Source: Hexactinellida sp. DTS-2022 (lineage: Eukaryota; Porifera; Hexactinellida). From it: a stretch of 64,000 nt of DNA. The DNA lies in assembly GCA_028753945.1 (NCBI GenBank), contig JAPNXP010000009.1, forward strand, positions 4,092,001 to 4,156,000. The letters run 5' to 3'. This document shows, in pieces, positions 43,466 through 53,418 of this stretch; the stretch's first letter is position 1; each line of letters opens with the position of its first letter. A program made the position numbers and the translations under genes. The notes below the pieces were generated by a model, which made no database searches, was not told the origin of the DNA, and saw only the letters and a list, made by a program, of their open reading frames with translations.

Positions 43466-43900
43466 CTTGCATATTATATTGTATCTTATTCTTGAGTTGT
43501 TCAAAATTGATACTATCCATTGCTGATTGCTGTGTAGAAGTACGAGATTCATAGATGTTGCTAACTACTTCGAGGGGATTATTTAGAGGTGGGCAAAAAT
43601 GTCGTTTATTCTTTCGATATCATCTACTGGATCTGTGACTTCAGAGAAAATCGATTAAATCAAAGTCTTCTTAATGAAAGTCTTATTCATCGTTGGTCTG
43701 CAGGTTGTTAATGTTGGACATGACATCTTGATATCGGGGCTCTCTTCCCCACATAAGATTGTTGAAGTTTGTTCGATGGATCTTTTCTTAAGGAGTTCGT
43801 TGCAAGCACAGCCTGTTTGAGCAGTTTGGACCAATGATCCCCTATCTGACTCTCCATTTTAATCAGTTTTCTATATGGATAATTCGTAAATGGGTCTAAA
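43466..43900 (-). pseudogene. Copy II exon after the integrase core
   Basis: Starts after acceptor CCATATAG near 43877: MESQIGDHWSKLLKQAVLAT, NSLRKDPSNKLQQSYVGKRA. It then runs through frameshifts to NPLEVVSNIYESRTSTQQ and DSINFEQLKNKIQYNMQ, donor CAAG|GTAACA at 43466. The first block is the usual stretch after the integrase core (tNts...PyelvyGr); the second is shared with copy I (18076-18180). Confidence 0.78.
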
Positions 43901-43904
43901 TTTT

Positions 43905-44022
43905 ATATTACAAAATACTAACTGTTTCAGAATCGTGTTGTGCGCATCGACTATGCCGTTAGCCATCGGGTGGTAAGCACGAGTGCTACGATTGTCTATA
44001 CCCAATTTCTGGTTGAATTCCT
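43905..44022 (-). pseudogene. Copy II integrase core, last catalytic segment
   Basis: After acceptor ATATTTAAG: EFNQKLGIDNRSTRAYHPMA, NGIVDAHNTILKQ. The canonical integrase motif is YHPQ.NG..ER.N; the catalytic Glu position here reads Asp (IVDAHN). The intron upstream (44023-~44167) is short and AT-rich. Confidence 0.82.
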
Positions 44023-44167
44023 TAAATATATGTTAAATACAATAAATAAAAATACAATAAATAAATACAAATAACAATACATACTATAATGTTAGTGTCT
44101 AAAATTAGATAAGTTATCACTAATCTAACAAACATATACAGTATTACATTATACTACTCACACTGCT

Positions 44168-44485
44168 TGTGAACTCTTTGCCCTGGCCGTGCTGGATAAT
44201 ATCAGGTAATCCAATATCGAGATAGAGGTCCATCAGATTCTGAATAACTTCTAGTGAAGTCTTAGTCTTGAGAGGGTGTACTACAACAAATTTGCTCAGG
44301 TAGCATACACTGACTTGAAGTGTTTATAGCCGTCTTCATCTCAGGCAGGTCGCATAGAAGGTCCATTCCTATATGTCTCCACGTTTTAGACGGAGGTGGT
44401 TTTGGTTGAAGTTTCATTTGCAGTTGAGTTGGCAAGGCCGCTGTCATCTGACATATTTGGCAAGTCTTACCTTTATAATATAAGA
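44168..44485 (-). pseudogene. Copy II integrase zinc finger end and core
   Basis: GKTCQICQMTAALPTQL (second half of the HHCC zinc site), KPPPSKTWRHIGMDLLCDLP (first catalytic Asp). After a frameshift: CYLSKFVVVHPLKTKTSLEV, IGLPDIIQHGQGKEFTSS up to donor AGT|GTGAGT near 44167. The second catalytic Asp is Gly (GGC) in QHGQGKEF. Confidence 0.85.
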
Positions 44486-44621
44486 AAGCCATTACTAATG
44501 TATAATTTAATATGTACTACTATGTTACAAAGCTAAGTGAATAGTTTCCAATGATTAGGAATTCAATTCCAATCATTTTCCACTGAGATACAGCCTCATT
44601 TCCTTTTGTTCCACTTGTCCC

Positions 44622-44753
44622 CATGGGCGGCACGGCCGCACCCGCCACGGGTGATTCACCCGCGGGCCCCTCAACCGATTACAAAGGGGGGCCCTGTCAA
44701 AGGGGACTAGTAGGTCGATCACCCGGGGGCCCCCAAAAGCCGCGCCGCCTCTG
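44622..44753. mobile_element. Very GC-rich non-autonomous hAT element, 132 bp
   Basis: Ends CATGGGCGGCACGGC and GCCGCGCCGCCTCTG. Exact duplications CTTGTCCC at 44614-44621 and 44754-44761. Overlapping open frames on both strands are due to GC content. The host sequence around it (CCACTGAGATACAGC ... CAAGTGGCA ... CATGTATAT) is shared with 14524-14640. Confidence 0.93.
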
Positions 44754-44761
44754 CTTGTCCC

Positions 44762-45180
44762 ACAAGTGGCACGTGACATATACACAGATGCCACTTCATG
44801 TATATAGGATAAACATGACTTAAAATCATAATGTTATGATATTTCTAAATATATTACAAGATAAAGTCATTTGAGAGTAGTTTAATTCAGCAGACTTTAA
44901 TTCCGAAAAATCAAGAAGTATATTGTATCGGGAATAAAATTTCTGTTGTTCAAATAGTTTTGGTGGCTTAGTATACATTTAGTTACTATGCATCATACAC
45001 TTTAAAATAATTTCAAAATTAAAATAGACCAATTGAGTATAAAAAATCAGAATGTTCAATTGAAACGAGATAGGTAGGTAAATTTTACAAGCTATGAACA
45101 AAATATAGAAGTAGTCCGGTCAAAGCTGACTCTTTTTTTATAATAATGTCACTATGTGGTCCGGCCATGACCGGACCACG
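44762..45180. other. Intron of copy II; hairpin at 45155-45178
   Basis: AT-rich intron sequence. GTGGTCCGGCCATGACCGGACCAC style palindrome (only mismatches at the centre) lies near 45156-45179 with a second GTCCGGTCAAAG at 45116. Possibly the remains of a small palindromic MITE. Confidence 0.45.
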
Positions 45181-45189
45181 TGCTACCTA

Positions 45190-45372
45190 GGAAATTATAC
45201 GGAAAATTAAACTCACATATTCTTTAATGTGTTGGGAAATGACTGCCCATGTGTTTATTTGCTGAATTTATTCCGGGATGACCGAATTCATCATGGAACT
45301 TTTCATAGATGTTCTCCAACTCAGACTGCAATGGAACTACCAAATCTGTTTCTGTGTCTTCCACTTTTACTC
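45190..45372 (-). pseudogene. Copy II exon with first half of the integrase zinc site
   Basis: Reads VKVEDTETDLVVPLQSELEN, IYEKFHDEFGHPGINSANKH in one frame and then, after a slip, WAVISQHIKEY up to donor TAT|GTGAGT near 45210. HDEFGHPG is the first His pair of the HHCC zinc-binding module that precedes retroviral-type integrase cores. Confidence 0.78.
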
Positions 45373-45449
45373 TCTAAAGAAAATTCAATTAAACCATGGG
45401 ATATTTATTAAATGTCTAGACTCTAGGGGAATAAGGAAGTCAATATTAC

Positions 45450-45906
45450 CTTGAAAAGCCTGTTGGAATCTCCGATAAATAGGAAGACAATTTTCTTTTG
45501 TATTTCCATTTTGTCTAAAGTGAAGCTTGAGATTCTTCAAGATATTTTTCTTCCCGAGGAAAGTGGATGCAGGGACGTGCCGTGACCATTTTGAGTGGGG
45601 GGGTGTAAATTCTTGGTTTACCGACCAACATTCATTCTTCCTATCGTGGAGGTAGATAGATAAAATATTTCACAATTTCCCTGATCCTGCAGTGCTGCAA
45701 CTTCTAGCGTTACTAACGTTGACTGCATCGACGACACTAATAAATTATAATTATACATGTGTAAATATAATAATCTGAAAAATTGATTCTAATCGATCGG
45801 TTTTACCGACGACACAGGAATTACCGACCAAATAAGAAAAAGTGGGGGTGTCACACCCCCCCACACCCCCCCGCACGGTACGCCCCTGAGTGGATGATTT
45901 CGTCAT
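45450..45906 (-). pseudogene. Copy II first exon, split by a hAT element
   Basis: ATG at 45906-45904 gives MTKSST; after removal of the hAT element the frame continues FLGKKNILKNLKLHFRQNGN, TKENCLPIYRRFQQAFQ up to donor CAAG|GTAATA near 45450. Basic N-terminus without a recognised domain. Restoration of the frame on removing one 8-bp duplication supports both the exon and the insertion. Confidence 0.72.
45570..45888. mobile_element. Non-autonomous hAT element, 319 bp, family CAGGGACGT
   Basis: Ends CAGGGACGTGCCGTGACC and CGGTACGCCCCTG. Exact duplications AGTGGATG at 45562-45569 and 45889-45896. Right end has C-rich runs, left end a G run (as in 3171-3583). Inserted in the first exon of integrase copy II. 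Confidence 0.94.
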
Positions 45907-46474
45907 TCATTTGAATTCTTTTCAAATAAGAATAGAATTGATTGTTTATTTGTTGTAAATGAATAAACAATTTATGCATGTAGTATTAAGTTTCTTATAT
46001 AGTAAATTATGTATGAGTGTTAAGTTGGCATAGTATTCAACCAGGATATTTGACTCACTTTAGTTATCAGATTTGAATAAATTTAATATTATTGGAGAGA
46101 GGAGACACGGAAGTTTACTGTATATTTAAAAAAAATCAATTGGTTATTTTATCATTCAAATGTAGGGTTGGTATTTCATCAAAAATCACTTTCTCAAATT
46201 TGTTTACAATTGTGAAAATTAACAAAATTTGTAATCATACTTTGGAGAGATAGAGGTCTATTTTTATTTTAAATTTCCCAAAAATTTTGGAATTATAAAC
46301 ATTCAAACTTTAAGTTGGGAAAAAGAGTGGAATTAGAATTTTGGAAAGTAGTCATTGGCGGCATCGAAATTAAATCCTGTCTTATCACCCCAACTCAAGA
46401 TACTCATCACAAACAAGGTACTTTGATTGATATACGTCCTGAATATGGATAACATTTATTGTTTTTTTTTTTAG
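45907..46474. other. No gene; 5' flank of integrase copy II and of the OTU gene
   Basis: AT-rich sequence between two divergent decayed genes. The right end, GTTTTTTTTTTTTAG at 46460-46474, is a good splice acceptor for the plus-strand gene that follows. Ginger-type ends (TGT...) of copy II should lie here but were not recognised. Confidence 0.45.
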
Positions 46475-47467
46475 AACAACTGACAGCAGAGATCAACTCT
46501 ATTATAGACGCACTCCTCTCCACAAAACTAACATTTGAACAATTGGTCCAGTCCCTGTCTGTCAGCTACAGTTCGCCTAGTTCTATTTGGGTTCTATCTG
46601 TAAAGAGGTTTAGTCATGTAACAAGCCTGTCAAGTGACACAGCTTGTACTTGAAATGGAGAAATAACTCTCATAACATAAGAACCCAGGTGGGGATGCTT
46701 TAAACGATGTTAAACCTTTAGTAAGTCCCCCTAGTTCGGAGGAACAATTTCACGTGAGTTGTAGCCTTACAAACTTAACTATTCAGTGGAGAGCAGCATC
46801 ATTGTTAACGTCCACTATTCTTAATGAAGTAAGTTTATGTGTAGCTGCATGTTCTGATTTATTTTTGTCATTCGATAACTTAGATTTAAGAAAACTTGAA
46901 TTTTTGATTTATTTGGTGATAAACTTATTATTGTGTGGGCATCTTATGCATCCGACCAAGCTATGTATGATCGGTTGTATAGAGAGATTCTCAAAATACA
47001 AATCTTAGTTCTCTAAAAGTGAAGACCACGATGTGTATTACATGCGCAATACAACTGAAAGTCTGCTATGGGTAGACGGTGCTATGTTTTATGGATCGAC
47101 TTGTCCACAAAATGTTTCTGGTTTTTTGCAATTGGGGAAACTTGCTATTTTGATGAGTGTTTAGATTTTATTCCCACGATAGTATGTACTTTTTTAAAAG
47201 GTTTTGTGGAATGTACTCCTTTAGTGGTTTTGTGGTTGTCTGAAGTACAGCTTGAGTGTAGTTTCTTGTATCAAATGTTTGGTAAGAAATATGTGTTTTT
47301 AAGTGGAGATGACTTGAGTCTTTTTAACACTTGGGTAAAGGTGTTAAGAGATGAGTACAATACTGATGGTTTTAAGTGCTTAGCAAGTAAATGTACTGAT
47401 TTTTGTCTTAGAGTTGAAAGTGAATTTAGTGAACTTCCACTTCCTGGTTCTCACGATGTGCCTAATA

Positions 47468-47641
47468 CAGTGGAAGCCGCTTAATCGGGAGACGGTTAAT
47501 CGGGAAATTCGGTTATTCGGGACGAGGCTTTGGAAACCAATTCGTATCAAATAGTATAAAGAATATCGGTTAATCGGGAGAACCGGATAAACGGGACTAA
47601 ATTCCTACTCCCGAGGCGTCCCGATTAAGCGGCTTCCACTG
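47468..47641. mobile_element. Tigger/mariner-type MITE, 174 bp
   Basis: Ends CAGTGGAAGCCGCTTAATCG and CGATTAAGCGGCTTCCACTG are perfect inverses; TA at 47466-47467 and 47642-47643. It splits a coding piece of the OTU gene: removal joins VPNT to KTDNFKTESS in frame. Confidence 0.95.
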
Positions 47642-47690
47642 TACTAAAACTGACAACTTTAAAACAGAAAGTTCTTAGATTCCTTAGCAG

Positions 47691-48560
47691 GAACACTTAA
47701 ATTTACTTGAATCTACAGTTTATTTATAATAAATAAAGGAATTATGTACAAATTAATTTGCTTTCAATACACAGATGGGCAGAGTGCATATAGTCGCCAT
47801 CTATTTTGCAGTGAGCCCAGTAAAATGGGATAATTTTTAGTGAATAATTTGGTTAGTAAATTTATAATGTACAGTTTAATAATTCTAGTAATTAGGGTCT
47901 CTGTTATGGTAATTACTTCTCTTAAATCACAAGATTGTTTGCGAAAAGTTAAAACTGAATTGAAATCTAAGGAGCGGTTTTCTAATTTATATATGGAAGT
48001 AGTAACAGCAACCCAGTAGTATTCCCGCTATCTACTTCCTGAATCCCCATACCAGGCTATGCACAGTATTTCTTACATGATCCTTTCATTATTCATTTGT
48101 ATACTTGTAAGCAGCTGGAGATTCAAAAACTAATGAATTAGTAAAGATAATGTCTTAAATTTTTATGCGACTGGTTCTCTTATTTCTAAACCCCCTTCCT
48201 GTTCTAAGAAAATATATTACTATGCCGTACAATACAAAACCCGAGTTTTCAACCAGTTCCATCCCATTAGCTGAAATGATTTGTAGCTATCATAGCACCG
48301 CTGAGATCTCACACTTCCTGAATAAATGTTGTTTGAGTGTACAATTATTTAACACAAATGGAGTTAAAATTGAGAAAGTTGAGATAGATTTAGTTGGGCT
48401 ATGATACACAGCTAAATAAGAAGTTCAAATTAGAAAAGCCTTTAAAAAGAATAATATTGCATGTATTTCATCGTATGGTTAATTGTTGACATTAATTAAA
48501 TTAATCAACTTTTCTGGTTAATTTGTTATATTTTGTGTAGTAAAACTAGTGCTTATTGCA
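47691..48560 (+). other. Inner part of the OTU gene region with one possible exon
   Basis: Mostly AT-rich. A frame at 48165-48404 includes SIPLAEMICSYHSTAEISHF and CCLSVQLFNTNGVKIEKVEI, which looks protein-like and is on the same strand as the OTU gene, but I cannot link it to a domain. Remaining sequence is probably intron. Confidence 0.35.
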
Positions 48561-49666
48561 ATAAATTGAACCAACTGGAAGAATGTATTAAGGGGAGATT
48601 AATGTTGGTAAAATTCCCCCAATCAATTTCGAGGATGAGACTGAAGTTAAGAGTAATGCTGTAACTTTCAGAGAGAAATCCTCTTTTGGCATACATTTTG
48701 AAATGATTTATCTTAATAATTTAGTCTCAATAAGTTAATTCGAAAATCGTCGCAACTTGATCTTTGTGTATGTTATAATCCCCAGATACTAGTTGAATTT
48801 CTGGTTTTATTTTATGTACAGTTAATTCGTTAGAGAATGCAACAGACAGTAATGCGATTGTTGAGAATTGGTTCAGAATTGTTAAACACAGCATATTTAA
48901 TTCAGAGATCGGGATACGAGCTGCTGGTTTCATTAGAACAGTATATAATAATAGAGATGATAGGATCGCGGGGTTTAAATTTGCTTTACCCCACTACCTC
49001 TTAAAGTGTTTAAAGTTAAGAAGAGATTACGCTTGGAGAATGAAGAGCAGTGCAAAGAGGAGTGGTATACGTGGATGTAAGAAGAGTAAATTTAGTTATA
49101 CTAAACCAACTGTTGATATAATTAGTACGATATTTACAAATTTCAAGTCTAGTAAAGTTTGAATGTAGCAAATTTAAGTAAACGTTCAATAAACAGGGAG
49201 GTAGCTGCTATTTGTGAAAAAAATCCAGTTGATGTTCCTACAGTTTGTGATGCTATTTTGCTTGCAAGTGACGTTGAAATACTTATTGATTTAGATTTAG
49301 TAGAAATGGCTACCATGGAATATAAGTTACCTGCATTCCAACAACATACATCTCGGGGACAGAAGAATTTGTGTGGAAATTTTCATTTACAGTGGAGTCT
49401 CCGAATAACGGACACGTTGGGGAAATGGCTTCTGTCCGTTGTTTAGAGTTGTCCGCTTCTCGGAGACTGGTCCATAATTTTATCATATCACACAATATAC
49501 TTAATTTAAAATGCAGTTTTACATTTATTAAGGTTGAATAGTTTATAGGAGAAATTCAATTCAATTCGAATCGTTATTCGTTATTCAAATCGTTATTTAC
49601 TGTGATATTAATAAGAAGGTTATAAGTCCTAAAAGCTATGCATACTGGGATAGATGTATAATTATA

Positions 49667-51306
49667 CTATAAATGTTGTTCAAAGAAGTCAGGAAGCAGA
49701 GTTTGCTTTCTGGTTGTCACTCCCAAACTAGCTAAAGTATCTATTGTGGTGCCAATACCCATCGCTGCTTCAACACATCCTCGACTTTCAAGAAATCGTC
49801 CAACTTCTTGAAGTGAATCTATTGCCTCTTTAAAACTCTGCACTTTCAGAGGACAGGGTTCGTCATCAAGTTCAATTTCATTATCTGATTCATCTGTCTC
49901 TTGACCTTGTATATCACATCCAAGCTGTGCTAAAAAGCTTTCCTCCCAATTATCCATATATATATCCACACACACTGGAAGATCGTCGTCCCCATGCAAG
50001 TATTCGTCTAGCGTACAATTTTCTTGAGTTAGCTTTGTTTTGTCGATAGGGTCTGCAGCATAAGTAAATCAGAATTTATGAATGGATCTTCATCATCTTC
50101 CTCAAATCCACGAGTTACGATATCCATTGAACTATCCAAGACTCCAGCATTCCTGAAATATTTTGAAATGGTTTCTGCGCTTACCATCGACCAAGACTTA
50201 CCCACCCACCTAATTGCCACAAGAATATTCACAGACTTCACCACATCAGACGCAGTTTGGCATTCATCTACCTTTGAAAGAATGTAAGTCAAAAACAATC
50301 TACGATAGTGAACTTTAAAGTTCTGAATTATGCCTAGGTCGAGAGGCTGAAGTTTAGATGTAGTGTTGGCTGGAGGAAAAGAAACTTTGATATTGCTGAA
50401 TTTGGTGCTTAAATCCTTTGGATGGCAACCTGCATTATCCATCAAAAAAATAATAGAGCGATTGCTACATGACAATCGGCGATTTAATTTTGTTAGAATA
50501 GTTTCCATTATATCTCCATTCATCCAGGCATTCTTCTGACTGAAATAATGAACTGGCAAAATTGATTTATCAAACCCTTTCGAGCATCGTGGATTTTCGG
50601 ATTTCCAGGTAACCACAGGGTTTTCTTTTGAACGTGCTGCGGTAACAAAAAAAGCTATAGTTATCCTTTGTTTGCTTTTTTTTCCTCCTTTACACTGCTT
50701 TCCCAATTGACAAAACCCACGATCAGGTAATGCCTGCCAAAAAACACCAGTTTCGTCCATATTCCATACGTTTTCCTTGGCATAATCTTGCAAAATTTCC
50801 GGAAGCCTCTCTTTCCAGGAATCAACTGTCTTCCCTTGTACATTTCCTGAATCCCCACAGATTGTTAACTGTTTGATATTGTACTTCCTTTTCCACTTCC
50901 CCAACCAGCCAATTGAACCTTTAAAATTCTATTTCCCAAGACATGCAGCAATCTGTCTTGCTTTCTCTGTTAAGTGTGTGCCACCAGGGTAGATATTTTT
51001 GGAGCAAGCAAGACTGTACCACTCGTACAGGGCTTTGTTGACTTTCATATACTCTGATTTACGAGGCGTCTTGCTGGTATGAGCTCTATTCTCTGAAGCA
51101 TTGGACTCGAACATAGATAGTATAGAATCTTTATTCTTTAGTATGTATGCAATTTGACTCTTTCCGCACTGAAACATTCCCGCTAGAGTTCTAATGCTAA
51201 TCCCTGAATTCTTCTCAAGTGTCTTGATTACTCCCACTTTTTTCTTCAAATCCAGGTAATTTTTCTTCATAGATGCTTTGACAGTAGAAGGTGGAATCGC
51301 AGCCAT
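49667..51306 (-). pseudogene. Tigger/pogo transposase
   Basis: ATG at 51306. Residues 1-125: MAAIPPSTVKASMKKNYLDL, psq-type helix-turn-helix (GISIRTLAGMFQCGKSQIAY) and start of the CENP-B-type DNA-binding domain, ending in a TAG after ACLGK. In frame after the stop, LGKWKRKYNIKQLTICGDSG leads into the DDE domain: VWNMDETGVFWQ (D1), IIFLMDNAGCHP (D2), ANTTSKLQPLDLGIIQNFKV (D3), giving an intact DDD set. A frameshift near 50045 precedes the acidic C-terminus (IDKTKLTQENCTLDEYLHGD ... TLLPDFFEQHL) ending at 49667. So two simple lesions, stop and frameshift, inactivate an otherwise well-kept gene. Tigger transposases cut and paste at TA. Usual length about 500-550 residues, matching the joined pieces. 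Confidence 0.93.
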
Positions 51307-51801
51307 AAGATATCTTAAATTATAGGAAATTAAACCTAAGTATATTCACAAGAAAATAACTGTATTCGACAAAAAGGAAAGTTATACGATTTACTATTTG
51401 AGAATGAAAGGTTATACGATTATAACAGTAACTCTAGACTAAATAGTTCGAATTAGTTTATTTACATTCTTCCTACTTTGAACACCTACAAAGTTCTAAT
51501 AAACACCCTACGTGTTTCGTAATAAATTGACATTAGTAGAAGTCATTTGTTACGAGCCAGTAAACTATACGAGCATATCTGTTATGAGTTTCACAGTTGA
51601 GGTGTTTAGGTCCCCCAAGCAGATTTGAGTTAGTTTAGTTAACAATCAAGACTGTACTATACGACAAGTAACTGAAGGCCTACAGTTAAATGCCGTAGGT
51701 TGACATACTGTTTAGTATTTCTCATTAGCTATTACATTAAACTTCTGCTCGGGCGTTCAGCTTCTTAACATATCTACTAGATAGGTATACCTTTTAATTT
51801 T

Positions 51802-52018
51802 ATGGCCGGTCAAACCTTAAGCGGAGATGTTACTCTTCACGTTTTGGAGATCAATTCATATGTAAGAGGTTACCATGCATATATGGACAGATGGACTCCA
51901 GCGCTAGGTCAAGTACTTATATTGAAGCGAGAGCCAAGTAACGACAAAGACAAGTATGCAGTGGCCGTTCTGAATGATGATGTGATTGTAGGACACGTAC
52001 CATAAAATCTAGCACCAG
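51802..52018 (+). pseudogene. HIRAN-domain fragment inside the Tigger transposon
   Basis: ATG 51802 opens MAGQTLSGDVTLHVLEINSY, VRGYHAYMDRWTPALGQVLI, LKREPSNDKDKYAVAVLNDD and IVGHVP, then TAA, then NLAPVSR. The stop replaces a residue (family usually GHVPYNLAP), after which the sequence runs into the right TIR at ~52014. HIRAN domains bind DNA 3' ends and occur in HLTF-type proteins and in many single-domain invertebrate proteins. About half of the domain is present. It lies on the opposite strand to the transposase and has no obvious promoter or introns. It is either a captured host fragment or a second gene of this Tigger lineage. Confidence 0.8.
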
Positions 52019-52910
52019 TTTCAAGAGGGTTGTCCGTTATAGAGGGGTTGTCCGCTTCTCGGAGTGTCCGTTTTGGGAGTCTCTACTGTACAGTTGACGG
52101 ATTCTACAAATTCCATAAGAGATAATATCCCAGTTGATTCTAATTTTAAAGACTGTGTTCCTTCAAAGTGTTTGCGAATTCCTGGAGATGGAAATTGTTT
52201 ATTTGCATTATAATATATCGTATTTGTATAAACGATTATATTATTTAGCAAGTAGCAATACACTTCAATAAAGACTGTATCAAATTTTATTAGTTAATAA
52301 TTATTATGTCATTTTTTGTATTTCCCTTAGTTGAGTAACTTAAAACATAGAGTAAAAGCGCGTATAAAGTACAAAAGATTAATTTCTGTTCATAATAAAT
52401 ATGGTGACGTCACTATGCCGCACCAATAAATGTTGGCGTGCTACGGGCCTGATCATACTGGTAACTGGTTGACAGGAAAAATTTATAGTTTTAATTTAAT
52501 ACGTTTGAAAGTTGTAGAGAATATGGTTTGTAAGCTGAAGGAAGCATGCATTACGTTTATTGCCAATAAATTTGCGAAGAATGTAATTAACAATCGTAAT
52601 GTGGCGGACTATGTAGTGAAATCAAAAATGAAGAGGAATTAGCGTGGGCTACTGATGTGGAGTTATTTGCTACGGCCATTTTCCCTTGACGGATATTTGG
52701 GTATTTAGTTCATACATGGGTAACTAGAGGATGGTATTTTCGGGAAGAGGGGCTAAACTAGTTAAAACTTTGGAATCTCCTCCAGGAAATAATTCAGGCT
52801 CTATCTATATTAATCACATGGAGACATTATGAACCAATATTACGTGTGGATTTAATATCTACGAAGTAATCAATGAATTCATTGATTACCTCGTAAATAT
52901 TATTTATTAA

Positions 52911-53418
52911 TCTATACTATTAAAACATATAAGTACGTATATATATGTACCGTATATATGTATTTGTATGTTCGGAGTTGATTGAAGAAAGTGGACGGTT
53001 TCCACATGGGATTTTTGGCATATAGGGGTAAGTTTTGGCCCCCGCCAACAAATTGATGTTTCCACTCATAATTAATCACACCTCGACAAGTTATGATGTC
53101 ATTGTCACAATTTGAGAGGTATGAAATTTAACTTCATCGCACATAATTGGCGCCCTATAAGAGATAAAAATCTGAAAATTTAATAGAACATGTACATTAA
53201 TGATTCGAACACGTAGGTCACACCAGATTGACAATATGCTTACTCATTATCGCGTGATGACGTAATCACTAAAATTACACATTGTTAAACTATGTAGGCC
53301 TATTTACACTTTATAATGAATAATAAGAGTAATAAACCACACATCAACCGCGAAGCGGTTGGTGTGTGTTTGTGTTCTGCCTCGAAGCGACCCAGCAAGC
53401 GAAGCGCGCTAGTATAGA
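52911..53418 (+). mobile_element. Helentron-like non-autonomous element
   Basis: Begins TCTATACTATTAAAACATA and ends GCGAAGCGCGCTAGTATAGA, so the ends are short asymmetric inverse repeats (TCTATACTA/TAGTATAGA). Near the 3' end is a GC-rich hairpin (CCGCGAAGCGGTTGGTG). It matches 37587-38607 in inverse orientation through the body. No coding sequence. Confidence 0.78.

Larger units (their letters stand above)
36370..45906 (-). pseudogene. Integrase+OTU transposon gene (Ginger-like), copy II
   Basis: One minus-strand gene can be followed from ATG 45906 to an OTU domain ending near 36380. Order: basic N-terminus; integrase zinc site (EKFHDEFGHPGINSANKH, then TCQICQM); integrase core; GPY/F module; several small exons; OTU. 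Core: WRHIGMDLLCDLPE holds the first Asp, QHGQGKEF has Gly where the second Asp should be, and YHPMANGIVDAHN has Asp for the usual Glu. The catalytic triad is thus lost. GT-AG introns separate the parts. Integrase transposases with GPY/F, some with OTU, are known as Ginger1 elements; these resemble Ty3/gypsy integrases but move as DNA. No reverse transcriptase is seen. Frameshifts and six later insertions show it is dead. Copy I (18020-22241, plus strand) shares its exon structure. Terminal repeats were not located. Confidence 0.8.
49390..52088 (-). mobile_element. Complete Tigger (pogo) transposon, 2.7 kb, with HIRAN insert
   Basis: TIRs CAGTGGAGTCTCCGAATAAC and (right, inverse) CAGTAGAGACTCCCAAAACG, with TA at 49388-49389 and 52089-52090. 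Subterminal TTGTCCGCTTCTCGGAG repeats occur at both ends. It encodes a pogo-type transposase on the minus strand and, between the transposase promoter side and right TIR, a plus-strand HIRAN-domain fragment. Inserted in the OTU gene; excision in silico rejoins NFHL to QLTDSTN in the same frame. MITEs such as 39189-39375 share its ends. Confidence 0.94.
46475..52860 (+). pseudogene. Decayed multi-exon gene with C-terminal OTU domain
   Basis: A series of plus-strand coding pieces. EQLTAEINSIIDALLSTKLT comes after an acceptor at 46474, then NDVKPLVSPPSSEEQFHVSC (~46705) running to 47006. LLWVDGAMFYGS and YVFLSGDDLSLFNTWVKVLR run to 47467, then NFKTESS after a MITE. EINVGKIPPINFEDETEVKS lies near 48600 and NATDSNAIVENWFRIVKHSI through RIAGFKFALPHYLLK at ~48840-49010. 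EVAAICEKNPVDVPTVCDAI runs to 49389, and after a Tigger insert DCVPSKCLRIPGDGNCLFAL (OTU DGNC, ~52160-52220). Tail blocks with SIYINHMETL and HYEPILRVDL (OTU His) lie near 52800-52850. The IVENWFRIVKH...GFIR segment resembles regions of unnamed transposase-like proteins. Gene family not identified; frameshifts and stops make it a pseudogene. Confidence 0.65.

Noticed and set aside
39673..44492. LTR retrotransposon (Ty3/gypsy) explanation for the integrase
   Set aside because: No protease, reverse transcriptase, RNase H or LTRs; instead a multi-intron gene with a C-terminal OTU. Not fully excluded without intact copies.
44573..44823. Overlapping open frames on both strands in GC-rich DNA
   Set aside because: They coincide with a 132-bp hAT element with exact 8-bp duplications; openness follows from low stop frequency at high GC.
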